DNA of 64,000 bases. It comes from Endozoicomonas sp. OPT23. GTDB taxonomy: Bacteria; Pseudomonadota; Gammaproteobacteria; Pseudomonadales; Endozoicomonadaceae. The notes under the pieces are model-generated. The model was given only the letters and a program-made list of their open reading frames with translations, was not told the origin of the DNA and did no database searches. Shown piece by piece: positions 17,897-27,748 of this stretch; the first letter of the stretch is position 1; each line of letters opens with the position of its first letter. The stretch lies in NCBI RefSeq assembly GCF_009653635.1, contig NZ_PPFD01000003.1, positions 948,955 to 1,012,954 on the forward strand, read 5' to 3'. A program made the position numbers and the translations under genes.

Positions 17897-18727
17897 TCAG
17901 CTCATCTCTTGTCGGAGTTTTGTGAAGACTGCTTCCGTGTCGGGCCGAACTCCTCGCCAGATAGCGAACTGTTCAGCGGCCTGTTCTACCAGCATACCCA
18001 GACCATCAATGACTTTTCCAGCCCCCTGGTCCAGAGCCCACTGATTAAAGACTGTGGTTCCGGCTGAATACATCATGTCGTAGCAGGTAGTTGTCCTGGT
18101 AATCACTGAGGCAGGAACCGGTGGTAAATCCCCGTGTAAGCTGGCTGATGTACCATTAATGATAACGTCAAAGCTGCCAGTGACTTCTGCAAAACCACAG
18201 GCGGAAACAGGTTTACCTGAGAACAGCTCGGCCAGAGTTTCTGCCTTACTGACAGTCCGGTTGGCAATCACCACGTCCTTTGGCTGCTCAGCCAGAATTG
18301 GCTCAAGAACACCTCTGACAGCACCACCAGCACCAAGCACCAGAACACGGGCATCTTTCAGAGACACACCATTGTTCATCTTCAAATCTCTAACCAGTCC
18401 AAGGCCATCGGTGTTATCACCCTTCAGCTTGCCTTCACTGTCTAGCCAGAGCGTGTTCAAGGCACCAGCCTTTTCGGCTCGCTCTGTACGAATCTCTGCC
18501 AGCTGCCATGCCTGTTCCTTGAAAGGCACAGTGATGCTGAGCCCAAGGTGTCCACCCTGATCAAAAAAGGTTGCCAGTGCTTTTTCAAAGCCATTCGCCT
18601 CCACCAGCTGAGCCGCATAGTGCAGCTTCTGGTCAGTAGCATCAGCGAACATCGCATGAATGAAAGGAGACTTACTGTGAGCAATGGGATTGCCCATTAC
18701 CGCATAATGATCAACCGCTGTGGCCAT
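17897..18727 (-). CDS. aroE: shikimate dehydrogenase (NADP+) AroE
   Basis: A 276-residue enzyme reducing 3-dehydroshikimate to shikimate in aromatic amino-acid synthesis. The N-terminal substrate domain has NPIAHSKSP (13-21), SITVPFKE with catalytic Lys70, and GDNTDG with Asp107. The nucleotide motif GAGGAVRG is near residue 130, with NRT for NADP(H) preference a little later. Length fits E. coli AroE (272). It sits downstream of hemF (15 bp), as in Pseudomonas. Confidence 0.96.
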   Translation of the reverse strand: MATAVDHYAVMGNPIAHSKSPFIHAMFADATDQKLHYAAQLVEANGFEKALATFFDQGGHLGLSITVPFKEQAWQLAEIRTERAEKAGALNTLWLDSEGKLKGDNTDGLGLVRDLKMNNGVSLKDARVLVLGAGGAVRGVLEPILAEQPKDVVIANRTVSKAETLAELFSGKPVSACGFAEVTGSFDVIINGTSASLHGDLPPVPASVITRTTTCYDMMYSAGTTVFNQWALDQGAGKVIDGLGMLVEQAAEQFAIWRGVRPDTEAVFTKLRQEMS

Positions 18728-18741
18728 GGTGTCGTCTCCGT

Positions 18742-19740
<999 letters not shown>

Positions 19741-19749
19741 TCAGAGCTG

Positions 19750-20364
19750 TCAGCCAGCCCTGATCAGCTGCCCACTCTGAAGATCGCGTATTTCCGAAGG
19801 TTCGTTACGTGCGCCAGTATCACCGGCAACAATAAGATCCAGCTGATTGCCCAGCTGTTTTGAAACGGCTTCCTGAGTCATCAGTGGAGCTTCTCCAGCC
19901 AGGTTGGCTGAAGTAGAAACCAGAGGTTTTCCCGCTTTTTCACAGAGCCCTTTAACTACAGGATGGTTACTGACACGAACCGCTACTGTGCTGAACTGGC
20001 CACGAATCCAATCCGGCGTCCACTGGTTGGGGTCGGGCAGCAACCAGGTGTAAGGGCCGGGCCAGCTGGCTGAAAGCTTTGCTCTCTGCTCTTGTGAAAG
20101 GTTTTCCAGCAGAGGCAGAACCTGCTCTTCACTGGCGGCAATAAGAATGACGCCTTTTTCTACAGGTCGTTTTTTTATATTGAGCAGCTTCATTACTGCT
20201 TTTTCATTCCATGGGTCACAACCCAGCCCCCAGACTGCTTCTGTCGGGTAAGCTATAACACCATTGTCTTTTAAAACATCAGGAATAGTTTGCAGACTTT
20301 CTATGGTCGAGCTGTTTAATGTCGAGCTATCTAAAGAGCTATTAAGCGAAGGGTTCAGGGCCAT
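19750..20364 (-). CDS. tsaC: threonylcarbamoyl-AMP synthase TsaC (YrdC family)
   Basis: A 204-residue Sua5/YciO/YrdC-fold enzyme making threonylcarbamoyl-AMP for the t6A37 modification of ANN-decoding tRNAs. The nucleotide-binding core has YPTEAVWGLGCDP, the basic IKKRPVEKGVILIA block, TWLLP, VAVRVSNHP and STSANLAGE. The first 20 residues are a low-complexity extension of short N-S-S/L-D-S-S-type repeats not found in standard TsaC (about 190 residues). No better internal Met exists before the core, so the extension seems to be translated. It follows purE by 3 bp. Confidence 0.93.
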   Translation of the reverse strand: MALNPSLNSSLDSSTLNSSTIESLQTIPDVLKDNGVIAYPTEAVWGLGCDPWNEKAVMKLLNIKKRPVEKGVILIAASEEQVLPLLENLSQEQRAKLSASWPGPYTWLLPDPNQWTPDWIRGQFSTVAVRVSNHPVVKGLCEKAGKPLVSTSANLAGEAPLMTQEAVSKQLGNQLDLIVAGDTGARNEPSEIRDLQSGQLIRAG

Positions 20365-20367
20365 TCA

Positions 20368-20874
20368 TTAACCTGCCAGTTGCTGCTGCAATGCAGCGTC
20401 TTTTGCTAATACTTCTTCTGCGCTGGCCTGACGTTCCATTCTTAAACGGTTGGCCAGCTCTTTGTCGCCAAGAGCTATGATCTGGGCAGCCAGATAGCCT
20501 GCATTTCTGGCGCCAGTTTCTCCAATCGCAACCGTTGCTACTGGAGTCCCTCCTGGCATCTGTACCGTAGAGAGCAGGGCATCCATTCCATCCAGAGAAC
20601 TATTACTGACAGGCACCCCGATAACAGGCTTAACCGTCAGAGAAGCAACCACGCCAGCCAGGTGAGCCGACATACCTGCACAGGCTATATAAGCGGCGAC
20701 TCCACGCTTGTCAGCATCTGCTACGTAAGTACGAATAATATCCGGCGTTCGAAGAGCGGAGTGTACCTTCACTTCAATCTGAATACCCAAATTCTTCAAC
20801 ACCTCAAGCGCAGCCTTGGCAACAGGCAGGTCTGAGTCAGAATCCATAAGAATGGCAACAAATGGTTTAATCAT
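20368..20874 (-). CDS. purE: PurE-family protein (N5-CAIR mutase-like) with altered active site
   Basis: A 168-residue member of the AIR carboxylase/PurE family, about the same length as E. coli PurE (169). The fold signature is present: SDSDLPVAKAALEVLK, SALRTPD, YIACAGMSAHLAGVVAS, VIGVPV, LLSTVQMPGGTPVATVAIG and NAGYLAAQI. E. coli PurE has SAHRTPD with the catalytic His45; here the triplet is CTT, giving Leu41. MGSKSD is also changed to MDSDSD, and GAGGAAHLPG to CAGMSAHLAG. No purK is adjacent. Either this is a paralogue with another role and the true purE lies elsewhere, or the chemistry is shifted. The symbol denotes family only. Confidence 0.8.
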   Translation of the reverse strand: MIKPFVAILMDSDSDLPVAKAALEVLKNLGIQIEVKVHSALRTPDIIRTYVADADKRGVAAYIACAGMSAHLAGVVASLTVKPVIGVPVSNSSLDGMDALLSTVQMPGGTPVATVAIGETGARNAGYLAAQIIALGDKELANRLRMERQASAEEVLAKDAALQQQLAG

Positions 20875-20985
20875 TTTAGGCTTTCACCCAGGCTGATCAG
20901 GAAAAGTCGAATTCTAGCAGGGTGTTTGTCAGTCGTCTTGCTCCAGGGCTTTTCTCCTGAAAGCGCCTGAAAAGTAACAGCGAGG

Positions 20986-22134
20986 TTATTTTCTGGTTCT
21001 CACATAACCACCAGGCACTGAAGCAATGATTCCATCCAGCTCCATCTCAGTCAGAACAACAGACAGTTCTTCCCAGCTGAGACCGGTAAGTTCACTGAGT
21101 GAATCAGTACTGACAGGATCAAAGCCCATTGATTCAAGAACAACTCTTTGCGCTCCGCTGAGTTCAGAAGACGGCTCGAATTTTTCCTCTTCCGCCAACA
21201 ATGGCTGGAGTAACGGCTGTAATTCCAGAAGAACATCCTCAGCCGTTTCCACCAACACAGCCCCCTCCCGTATCAACTTGTGACAGCCTTTACTCATAGG
21301 GTTCAGCACAGAACCTGGCACGGCAAACACTTCTCGTCCTTGTTCTGCAGCCAGTCGCGCTGAGATAAGAGAACCACTTTTTACCGATGCTTCCACAACC
21401 AGCACGCCAAGAGAGAGGCCACTGATAATTCTGTTTCGTTTGGGAAAGTTGTTGGGTGTTGGAGCAGTGCCCAGAGGAAACTCGCTGACCAATGCGCCTT
21501 GCTGAGCAATAGCGGCATAGAGTGCAGTATTGCTTTGGGGATAAACGACATTCACACCCGTTCCCAGCACGGCAATAGTTGAACAATAACCCCCAAGGGT
21601 TCCCTGGTGGGCTGCTGTATCCACCCCTAATGCCATACCACTGGTAATTACCAAACCTGCTTTTGAGAGCTCCGAAGCAAGTTCTTGAGCCAATCTTCTT
21701 GCTGCTGGTGTTGGACGTCGGCTACCAACCATTGCCAGCTGAGGTTCATTAAGCAGTTGTGGATTACCAATCACATAGAGCAGAGGAGGAGCATCATTAA
21801 GCTCACGAAGGCGGGCTGGGTATAAAGGTGAGTTAAAGGAAATTATATGATGGGCTGTGCTGGCTTCCAGCCAATTTCTGGCATTTTCTAACCAGGCGTT
21901 AATATCTGGAGTTTCCGGATTACCGGCAATTTTGTCTGCCAACTTTTCCGGAAGCCCCTGTTTCAACTCTGTGTAGGATGCAGAAAAGACAGCATCTACA
22001 GAACCGAACTCTTGCAATAAACTGTTGAAGCGAACAGGACCTAAACCGGGCTGAAACGAAAGCAGCAGCCATTTTCGTAGCTGCTGCCAATCGGAATATT
22101 TTTGTTGATGCTCTGGTTGATGAGAGTCGGTCAT
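20986..22134 (-). CDS. dprA: DNA processing protein DprA (Smf)
   Basis: A 382-residue protein that loads RecA on incoming single-stranded DNA in natural transformation. The Rossmann-like DprA core contains GSRRPTPAARRLAQELA, LVITSGMALGVDTAAHQGTL and TIAVLGTGVNVVYPQSN, with SEFPLG and FPKRNRIISGLS. An N-terminal SAM-like region (about 1-100) precedes it and a small winged-helix domain (about 315-380) follows. Length fits E. coli Smf (374). It begins 6 bp after the lysM stop. Presence implies DNA uptake capacity or its remnant; competence genes elsewhere would decide. Confidence 0.95.
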   Translation of the reverse strand: MTDSHQPEHQQKYSDWQQLRKWLLLSFQPGLGPVRFNSLLQEFGSVDAVFSASYTELKQGLPEKLADKIAGNPETPDINAWLENARNWLEASTAHHIISFNSPLYPARLRELNDAPPLLYVIGNPQLLNEPQLAMVGSRRPTPAARRLAQELASELSKAGLVITSGMALGVDTAAHQGTLGGYCSTIAVLGTGVNVVYPQSNTALYAAIAQQGALVSEFPLGTAPTPNNFPKRNRIISGLSLGVLVVEASVKSGSLISARLAAEQGREVFAVPGSVLNPMSKGCHKLIREGAVLVETAEDVLLELQPLLQPLLAEEEKFEPSSELSGAQRVVLESMGFDPVSTDSLSELTGLSWEELSVVLTEMELDGIIASVPGGYVRTRK

Positions 22135-22140
22135 TTCACC

Positions 22141-23169
22141 TCAGGGGCTTTTGATCACATCCCCAACACTAATTTCTTCGAAAGCGGTCAGGACAATACC
22201 ATAGCTCACTTTCTCAAAAGGGCGATAAACCATCACGATACCTGCACGCTCAAGCGGTAGCTGAATCATCTCGCCGGTCATCTGGTCTTTTACTTTTACA
22301 TTCTTGTAAACCACCAGAATGTCGCCCTGTTTCAAGCCTTCACGCTCACCCACGTTCAGAATAACAGTGTTGTACTGGCCTACTTTTTTGATGCTTTCCA
22401 GGGCACTGGCAATCTTTCCGGTAATTGGCGCATCAGGAGCTCTTGGGAAGAAAGTTGTAACCTGACTGAAAGCATCGGAAGCAATCAATCTATCTCCGGG
22501 ACGCACTTCAGAGTTGCTCTTCTTAACTCTCAGGCTGGCAATACCATCTTCAACCTTCATTAGGTCTGCACTGGCGATGTTATGACCGATAACACCCAGC
22601 AATTCCCCCGTATCCGGGTCCAGCACAGCGTCACCAGAACGATAGATAGTGAGATCTTTACTCAGACTGTCTACACGGCCACGAGCATAAATCTTGTCGC
22701 CTGCACCGGTAATGATACGTTCCTGCCGGGAAGCAAAGACATAAGGAGCTCTTTCAATATCCTGCTTGGAAGTGAACATTCTGCTGTCGTTCAGGAAAGA
22801 GTTGATCATCCCCAGAGGAATAGCCGGAATGGCTGACTCTGAAGGCAGCCTGCGAACCTTGGGGCTGAGTTTGATCGTACGGCCACTCTCACCACGACGT
22901 ATCACGGTCAATCTTGGCTTACCATCGATGTAAACCATGCTTATCATGTCACCGGGGAAGATCAGGTGAGGGTTGTGAATCTGCTGGTTAGCGTGCCAGA
23001 TTTCCGGCCAGAGCCAGGGGCTTTTCAGAAAACGGTTAGATATCTCCCAAAGGGTATCGCCTTTCTGGACCACATAGTCCTGAGGCGAGTCGGCCTTGAT
23101 CGGACTCTCATAGGCCATGCCTGTCATCGACAGACAGAGCAGAAGAACTCCCATTATGATGCGTCTCAT
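22141..23169 (-). CDS. LysM-domain periplasmic protein
   Basis: The open frame reaches 23226, but the Met at 23169 gives a proper signal peptide (RR, hydrophobic core, cleavage near MAYE) and has GGGGAT just upstream, so I choose it (342 residues). A LysM domain, YVVQKGDTLWEISNRF to GDM, occupies about residues 32-76 and binds peptidoglycan glycans. The remaining 260 residues (beta-rich, ending ERAGIVMVYRPFEKVSYGIVLTAFEEISVGD) are typical of the LysM protein encoded next to dprA in Pseudomonas and related bacteria (PA0020-like), function unknown. It probably leads a lysM-dprA transcript. Confidence 0.85.
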   Translation of the reverse strand: MRRIIMGVLLLCLSMTGMAYESPIKADSPQDYVVQKGDTLWEISNRFLKSPWLWPEIWHANQQIHNPHLIFPGDMISMVYIDGKPRLTVIRRGESGRTIKLSPKVRRLPSESAIPAIPLGMINSFLNDSRMFTSKQDIERAPYVFASRQERIITGAGDKIYARGRVDSLSKDLTIYRSGDAVLDPDTGELLGVIGHNIASADLMKVEDGIASLRVKKSNSEVRPGDRLIASDAFSQVTTFFPRAPDAPITGKIASALESIKKVGQYNTVILNVGEREGLKQGDILVVYKNVKVKDQMTGEMIQLPLERAGIVMVYRPFEKVSYGIVLTAFEEISVGDVIKSP

Positions 23170-23566
23170 AGATCCCCGATCCCTTGCAGCCTTTTCATTT
23201 CGCTCTGGTCCAATGCCTGAATTCAACCCTGATTCGGCTGTATTCTTTTATTGCCAGCCTTATGCCGGTTTTCCCGCAGTTTACCAACTGGTTACTTGTC
23301 CCGGCAATGGACGCTCATTCCACAAGCTCTGAAATGTGATCTATCAGAGAATGTCTATCTCTTGTTCTCGACCAAAGGGAATGATTCTATATTGCCCTGT
23401 TTTTGCTCACAGGCTACCAATTACGGGCGTTCTGGGATAAATTTACCGGCAAATATAAGGCCGTCTGATCAGCCGCTAAATAAACGACCTGAAAAGAAAA
23501 AGAAATTGTCACTCCAGGGATGTAGGAGCTGGCAGGTATGAAAAGCCACATTTAAACGGATTAGCA
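23170..23566. other. non-coding stretch between lysM and the 140-residue unknown gene
   Basis: About 400 bases between divergent genes. I see no convincing gene, RNA or repeat here; it must hold the promoters of lysM-dprA (minus) and the unknown gene (plus). Confidence 0.5.
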
Positions 23567-23989
23567 ATGGAAGTCCTCGCCACCCGGCGTCAGCGAAACA
23601 GCTTCAGTTCAGTTGTAGCCCTTCACCTCTATCAATGGGCTCTCAGGGAGCTTATTGCCAAAGGTTACTCAGCCAGAGCCTCTGATAAGGCGATTTCAAA
23701 AGCTCTGTATCAGCTTCAGGGACGTAAGATTGAATTTGTTAAGTGGGTTAACGACAAACCTTCTTATGAATCTCTGGAACAGAAAGCACTCCTCAGGGAA
23801 AAAGCCTTTGTTAAATGCCAGCTGACCAGAACGGTCTATCGCATTCTGACAAGAAAGGGTTATTCCCATTCTGCAGCCAAAGATCTGACTAAGCGATTAA
23901 TTCAGCACAGCGGGGGCCCCGAGCATTGTGATATTAACGCTGTCCTGGCTGCTGCAAGGCATTGGCCCAGCAGTCAGTATGCAGCCTGA
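23567..23989 (+). CDS. small protein of unknown function with an internal helical duplication
   Basis: A 140-residue basic, helix-rich protein I do not recognise. Two segments resemble each other: ALRELIAKGYSARASDKAI (25-43) and VYRILTRKGYSHSAAKDLT (90-108), sharing the pattern L-x-x-K-G-Y-S-x-x-A-x-K-x-x-(S/T)-K-x-L. The second half ends in a His/Cys-containing tail (QHSGGPEHCDINA). It has no signal peptide or membrane segment. Basic character and size suit a nucleic-acid or regulatory partner, but that is a guess. It lies between lysM and def, where Pseudomonas has nothing, and its stop codon is inside a long hairpin. Confidence 0.6.
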   Translation: MEVLATRRQRNSFSSVVALHLYQWALRELIAKGYSARASDKAISKALYQLQGRKIEFVKWVNDKPSYESLEQKALLREKAFVKCQLTRTVYRILTRKGYSHSAAKDLTKRLIQHSGGPEHCDINAVLAAARHWPSSQYAA

Positions 23990-24020
23990 GTGGCTAAATA
24001 GTACCTTTAGCTACTCAGGC
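23984..24020 (+). terminator. 15-bp hairpin overlapping the end of the 140-residue gene
   Basis: Arms 23984-23998 and 24006-24020 pair completely as RNA with one G-U pair around a 7-nt loop; the TGA stop at 23987-23989 lies in the left arm. No T-tract follows, so factor-independent termination is uncertain. Confidence 0.5.
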
Positions 24021-24220
24021 TCTGCCTCTCTCATACCTGCACGACATAAATAAACAGTTTCTTTCAGCTGACTGCGCCAATGCGTCAGCTGCTGTCAGTA
24101 CTCACAAGCAATGCAGCCATTGGTCTTGATTTAAGAACAAACGTACTTAAAACTACCTATATCTCTAAAAGAAATTTAGAATTAATTTTTATTCAAATTT
24201 ATTAAAAATCAGAGAGACCC

Positions 24221-24730
24221 ATGGCGCTTCTGCAAATCCTGCAATATCCCGACGAAAGACTTCGCACCATCGCCGAGCCAGTGGCCGAGGTAAACGACGA
24301 AATTCGTAAGATCGTCGATGACATGCTGGAAACCATGTACGAATCCAAAGGTGTTGGCCTTGCTGCCACACAGGTGGACATTCATAAGCGCATCGTAGTG
24401 ATGGACTTCTCTGAAGAAGGCAATGAACCTCTGGTACTGATTAATCCAGCTTTTGAAGCCATTGGAGAAGAACTGACCGACCTGTCAGAAGGTTGCCTGT
24501 CAGTTCCCGGTTATTTTGAACTGCTCGATCGCTTTGCTGAAGTTCGTCTGACAGCTCTGGACCGTGACGGTAAAGAGTACTCCATGGAGCTGGACGCTCT
24601 GCCAGCAGTCTGCGTTCAGCATGAACTGGACCACTTGAACGGCAAGCTTTTTGTAGATTATCTGTCCAAGCTCAAGCAGGAACGTATCCGTAAGAAACTG
24701 ATCAAAAACAAGCGCCTTGAAATGGCCTGA
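24221..24730 (+). CDS. def: peptide deformylase Def
   Basis: A 169-residue metalloenzyme removing the formyl group from the N-terminal Met of nascent proteins; E. coli Def also has 169. The three signature motifs are complete: GVGLAATQ (around 45-52), EGCLSVPG with metal-ligand Cys near residue 90, and HELDH with two metal-ligand His and catalytic Glu near 135. GAGAGACCC precedes the ATG. In Pseudomonas def and fmt are adjacent and co-transcribed; here an inserted minus-strand gene separates them. Confidence 0.97.
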   Translation: MALLQILQYPDERLRTIAEPVAEVNDEIRKIVDDMLETMYESKGVGLAATQVDIHKRIVVMDFSEEGNEPLVLINPAFEAIGEELTDLSEGCLSVPGYFELLDRFAEVRLTALDRDGKEYSMELDALPAVCVQHELDHLNGKLFVDYLSKLKQERIRKKLIKNKRLEMA

Positions 24731-24837
24731 TAATTTTTCCAAAGCCGCTTATGTTTATCAAATGTGAGCGGTTGTATTTTTCAAGAAATGAGCGGAGATT
24801 GATGAATTACAGTTTCTAGCTATTCAGATTTTCTACA

Positions 24838-26601
24838 TTAAAAGTCCTCATCAGAGGATTCCCCATCCAGATTCGCCCACATAAATAGAGCTTTATACAT
24901 ATCCTCTTCATTTACGGTTTCATTAGTACCGGCTTTTGTGTCACTGACTCCTGACGTCTCATGACGAAACAAGCCATCAGAAAGATCTTCAGAAACAGGA
25001 ATAGGTAATGCTGAATAGGCTTCTGAGTCACTAACTCTCTCGATATCTTCTGAATACAATCGCTTATTTAAGGGATAAAGTATCACGTTCCCGTCTTCGT
25101 CATATTCATCATATTCATTTGCATCTTCTTGAGCATCTTTGACGAGCTGATCGGAAAGTTTATCTGAAGCCTGTAATCTGTACGGTTCAGGAACACGGAC
25201 ATAAGATCCATCTGAAAAAGCATGAGCAATACCTTCTCTGACTAAAAAGACAGGCGTTTCTGCTGCATCTCCAATAGCAATGGTTCTACCAAAAACCGTA
25301 TGTGCTTCAGGATTAATAAGTTTCTTTTTATCCAACTTGAAAATAGCCTGACTTAATTTTGATTTTTTGCTTGCTCTCTCATCTTTTTTTGCCGGTTCGA
25401 CAAAATTGACACAATCCACCCCACGAACAGAGCCAGATGATGTTTGCCCAAAAGCAAGATCACACAGTAGTTTATTCCACTCAGGCTGTTTTTCTTTTGT
25501 AAGGCTAGATGGACACTCACTAGCTACCCATACTTTTTCGGAGCCTTCATGACTCTTCAGTAGATAGGCAAGTGGCAGCTTCTCTGTATTTTTCCAGCCT
25601 AATTCTTTCAGCTTTTCTCTGAGCGGAAGGCTTGTAGTGTGTAGCTTATTAGAATCAAGAACCGTAGAACGGAGTTCGAGCAATTCAGGTGCATGAATAT
25701 ATGCACATTGTGAGAAAGGAGCATAAGACAAAGGAACTGTTTCATACCTTGTTGAAATACCTAAAACATCAGCAAAGTTTTTTCTGGTTTGTCCCTTAAC
25801 GCCATCAGCGTGGATAATACTGTCAAAAGCTACTTGTTCATTATTATTTGAATATTTGACTGTCTGTAGCCAGGGATCGAAACCATCTATGTCTACATTT
25901 CTCATAAACTGTATTTTTTCAGGGTACTTATGCTCAATTGCTTTGTGAAGAATTCTTTGGAGCACATCAGTCTGTATCACTCCTTCACTGACTCTTTTTC
26001 TAAGCTGCTTGATAGACTTATGGTGCAGCGGATCATATTTTTTCGAATGAGAGAAAACATAACCTTCCCCCAAAACTTCCTGTAATTCAGCCAAAATATC
26101 TTCAATCGATTTGGAATCAGTAGTCCCAATAAGCATCACGCTTGAACGAATATCCCAGGTTTCATCCCCCCTTTTCTCCAATACACAAACGCTCTTACCT
26201 TCGCGGGCTTGCTCTATTGCCGCATTCAAGCCTGCAGGACCTTCCCCCACTACCACTACGTTGTAATGGGGGATTCCAGCACTCTCAAAATGATCAGCCC
26301 GAGCCTGGTCAAGGTTTGCACGCTCACGGACCGTCATTTTTTCTGATTGATAGAGGTTCTGAATACAACACCTTAACTCCTCTCCGCTTTGTTCTGTAGC
26401 AGAAGAAATAGAGACTTTTCTATCCAGCAGTTGTTGTTCAATCTGATTGGAGGCGGGATTTTGCAAGCTTTCAGTGTAGGAACGATCGATCTGTGGAGTT
26501 GTCTTCCTACCATTCGAAACACCCGCCGGTATTGTTTCTCTTGTCTTTGTATGGCCTGACGCTTCCTGAGTGCTTCCGCCAGATATCGGTCGTATAGGCA
26601 T
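24838..26601 (-). CDS. FAD-dependent monooxygenase-like protein with effector-like flanks
   Basis: A 587-residue protein not assignable to a named enzyme. Residues 1-110 are polar, Ser/Thr/Gln-rich and without a signal peptide. A flavin-binding core follows: VVVVGEGPAGLNAAIE (115-130, G-x-G-x-x-G with a closing ELEKR-like LEKR), HADGVKGQTR (264-273, the A-D-G-x-x-S/R block of the PHBH class) and TIAIGDAAETPVFLVREGIAHAFSDG (440-465, second FAD motif). The text between, KRGDETWDIRSSVMLIG and GVIQTDVLQRILHKA, looks more like MICAL-type monooxygenases than like small aromatic hydroxylases. The last 120 residues are acidic and disordered-looking (YDEYDEDGN). It is A/T-rich and splits the usual def-fmt pair, a sign of acquisition. 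Confidence 0.6.
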   Translation of the reverse strand: MPIRPISGGSTQEASGHTKTRETIPAGVSNGRKTTPQIDRSYTESLQNPASNQIEQQLLDRKVSISSATEQSGEELRCCIQNLYQSEKMTVRERANLDQARADHFESAGIPHYNVVVVGEGPAGLNAAIEQAREGKSVCVLEKRGDETWDIRSSVMLIGTTDSKSIEDILAELQEVLGEGYVFSHSKKYDPLHHKSIKQLRKRVSEGVIQTDVLQRILHKAIEHKYPEKIQFMRNVDIDGFDPWLQTVKYSNNNEQVAFDSIIHADGVKGQTRKNFADVLGISTRYETVPLSYAPFSQCAYIHAPELLELRSTVLDSNKLHTTSLPLREKLKELGWKNTEKLPLAYLLKSHEGSEKVWVASECPSSLTKEKQPEWNKLLCDLAFGQTSSGSVRGVDCVNFVEPAKKDERASKKSKLSQAIFKLDKKKLINPEAHTVFGRTIAIGDAAETPVFLVREGIAHAFSDGSYVRVPEPYRLQASDKLSDQLVKDAQEDANEYDEYDEDGNVILYPLNKRLYSEDIERVSDSEAYSALPIPVSEDLSDGLFRHETSGVSDTKAGTNETVNEEDMYKALFMWANLDGESSDEDF

Positions 26602-26788
26602 AATCTCGAGTTCCTTGAAAGATTGACAACTCCATTAACAAAAGTATAGAAAAGCAGAGATTTCACTTGCTTAGTGCTGAGAGTCTGAGTGTTGGCGTAC
26701 ATCTGATAGATGTAGTATCAACTATTGCTGTCTATCATCACCGCGGTATTATTTTTTCTTTTTCAGCCAAAAGGCCTGAACACCCCTG

Positions 26789-27748
26789 ATGAAAAGCCTT
26801 CGAATTGTTTTTGCCGGAACTCCGGAATTTGCCAGTGCACACCTGCAGGCAGTACTGGACAGCCAGCACGAAGTTATCGCTGTTTACACCCAGCCGGACC
26901 GACCGGCAGGACGAGGGCGCAAACTCAAGCCCAGCCCGGTTAAAGAGCTGGCTCTGCAACATGAGATTCCTGTTTTTCAGCCTTTGTCACTGAAGAAAGA
27001 CGAAGAAGCCCGTCAGCAACTGGCTGATCTGAAACCGGACCTGATGATTGTTGTCGCTTACGGCCTGATTCTGCCTCAGAGCGTTCTAGATATTCCAAAG
27101 CACGGCTGCATCAACGTTCACGGCTCCATCCTGCCTCGCTGGCGTGGTGCAGCACCTATTCAACGTGCTGTTGAAGCAGGTGACAAAGAGTCCGGTGTCA
27201 CCATCATGCAGATGGATGTTGGTCTGGATACCGGCGACATGCTGCTGAAAGCGATCTGCCCGATCAATGACACAGATACCTCTGCCAACCTTCACGACCG
27301 TTTAATTGAAGTAGGTCAGCCTGCCTTGATTGAAACCGTGAATGCCTTTGCTGAAGGTACGGTTAAAGCTGAAAAGCAGGACGATAGCCTTGCCAATTAC
27401 GCCCACAAAATGAGCAAGGAAGAAGCGGTTCTGGACTGGAATAAGCCAGCAGCGGAGCTGGATTGCCGTGTTCGTGCATTCAATCCATGGCCTGTCACTA
27501 CCACTCAAATGGATGATGTTTCCATTCGAGTTTGGGACGCCACCAGAGTGGAAGAAGATTATGACATCTCTCCAGAAGCAGCTCCGGGAACCATCGTTAA
27601 GGCTGACAAGGAAGGCATTGATGTTGCCTGTGCAGAAGGTCTGCTGAGACTGAAAAACGTTCAGCTGTCCGGCAGTCGTGCCATGGCCGTTCAAGATATT
27701 TTGAACAGCCGCAAAGAAATGTTTGCTACCGGAAAAGTATTCAACTGA
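26789..27748 (+). CDS. fmt: methionyl-tRNA formyltransferase Fmt
   Basis: A 319-residue enzyme that formylates initiator Met-tRNA with 10-formyl-tetrahydrofolate (E. coli Fmt 315). The N-terminal Rossmann domain starts [16 protein letters not shown]. The catalytic block [39 protein letters not shown] contains the Asn/His/Asp triad region, and the C-terminal OB fold runs from about residue 210. Its ATG is followed by tight coupling to rsmB (stop and start abut at 27748). Confidence 0.97.
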   Translation: MKSLRIVFAGTPEFASAHLQAVLDSQHEVIAVYTQPDRPAGRGRKLKPSPVKELALQHEIPVFQPLSLKKDEEARQQLADLKPDLMIVVAYGLILPQSVLDIPKHGCINVHGSILPRWRGAAPIQRAVEAGDKESGVTIMQMDVGLDTGDMLLKAICPINDTDTSANLHDRLIEVGQPALIETVNAFAEGTVKAEKQDDSLANYAHKMSKEEAVLDWNKPAAELDCRVRAFNPWPVTTTQMDDVSIRVWDATRVEEDYDISPEAAPGTIVKADKEGIDVACAEGLLRLKNVQLSGSRAMAVQDILNSRKEMFATGKVFN

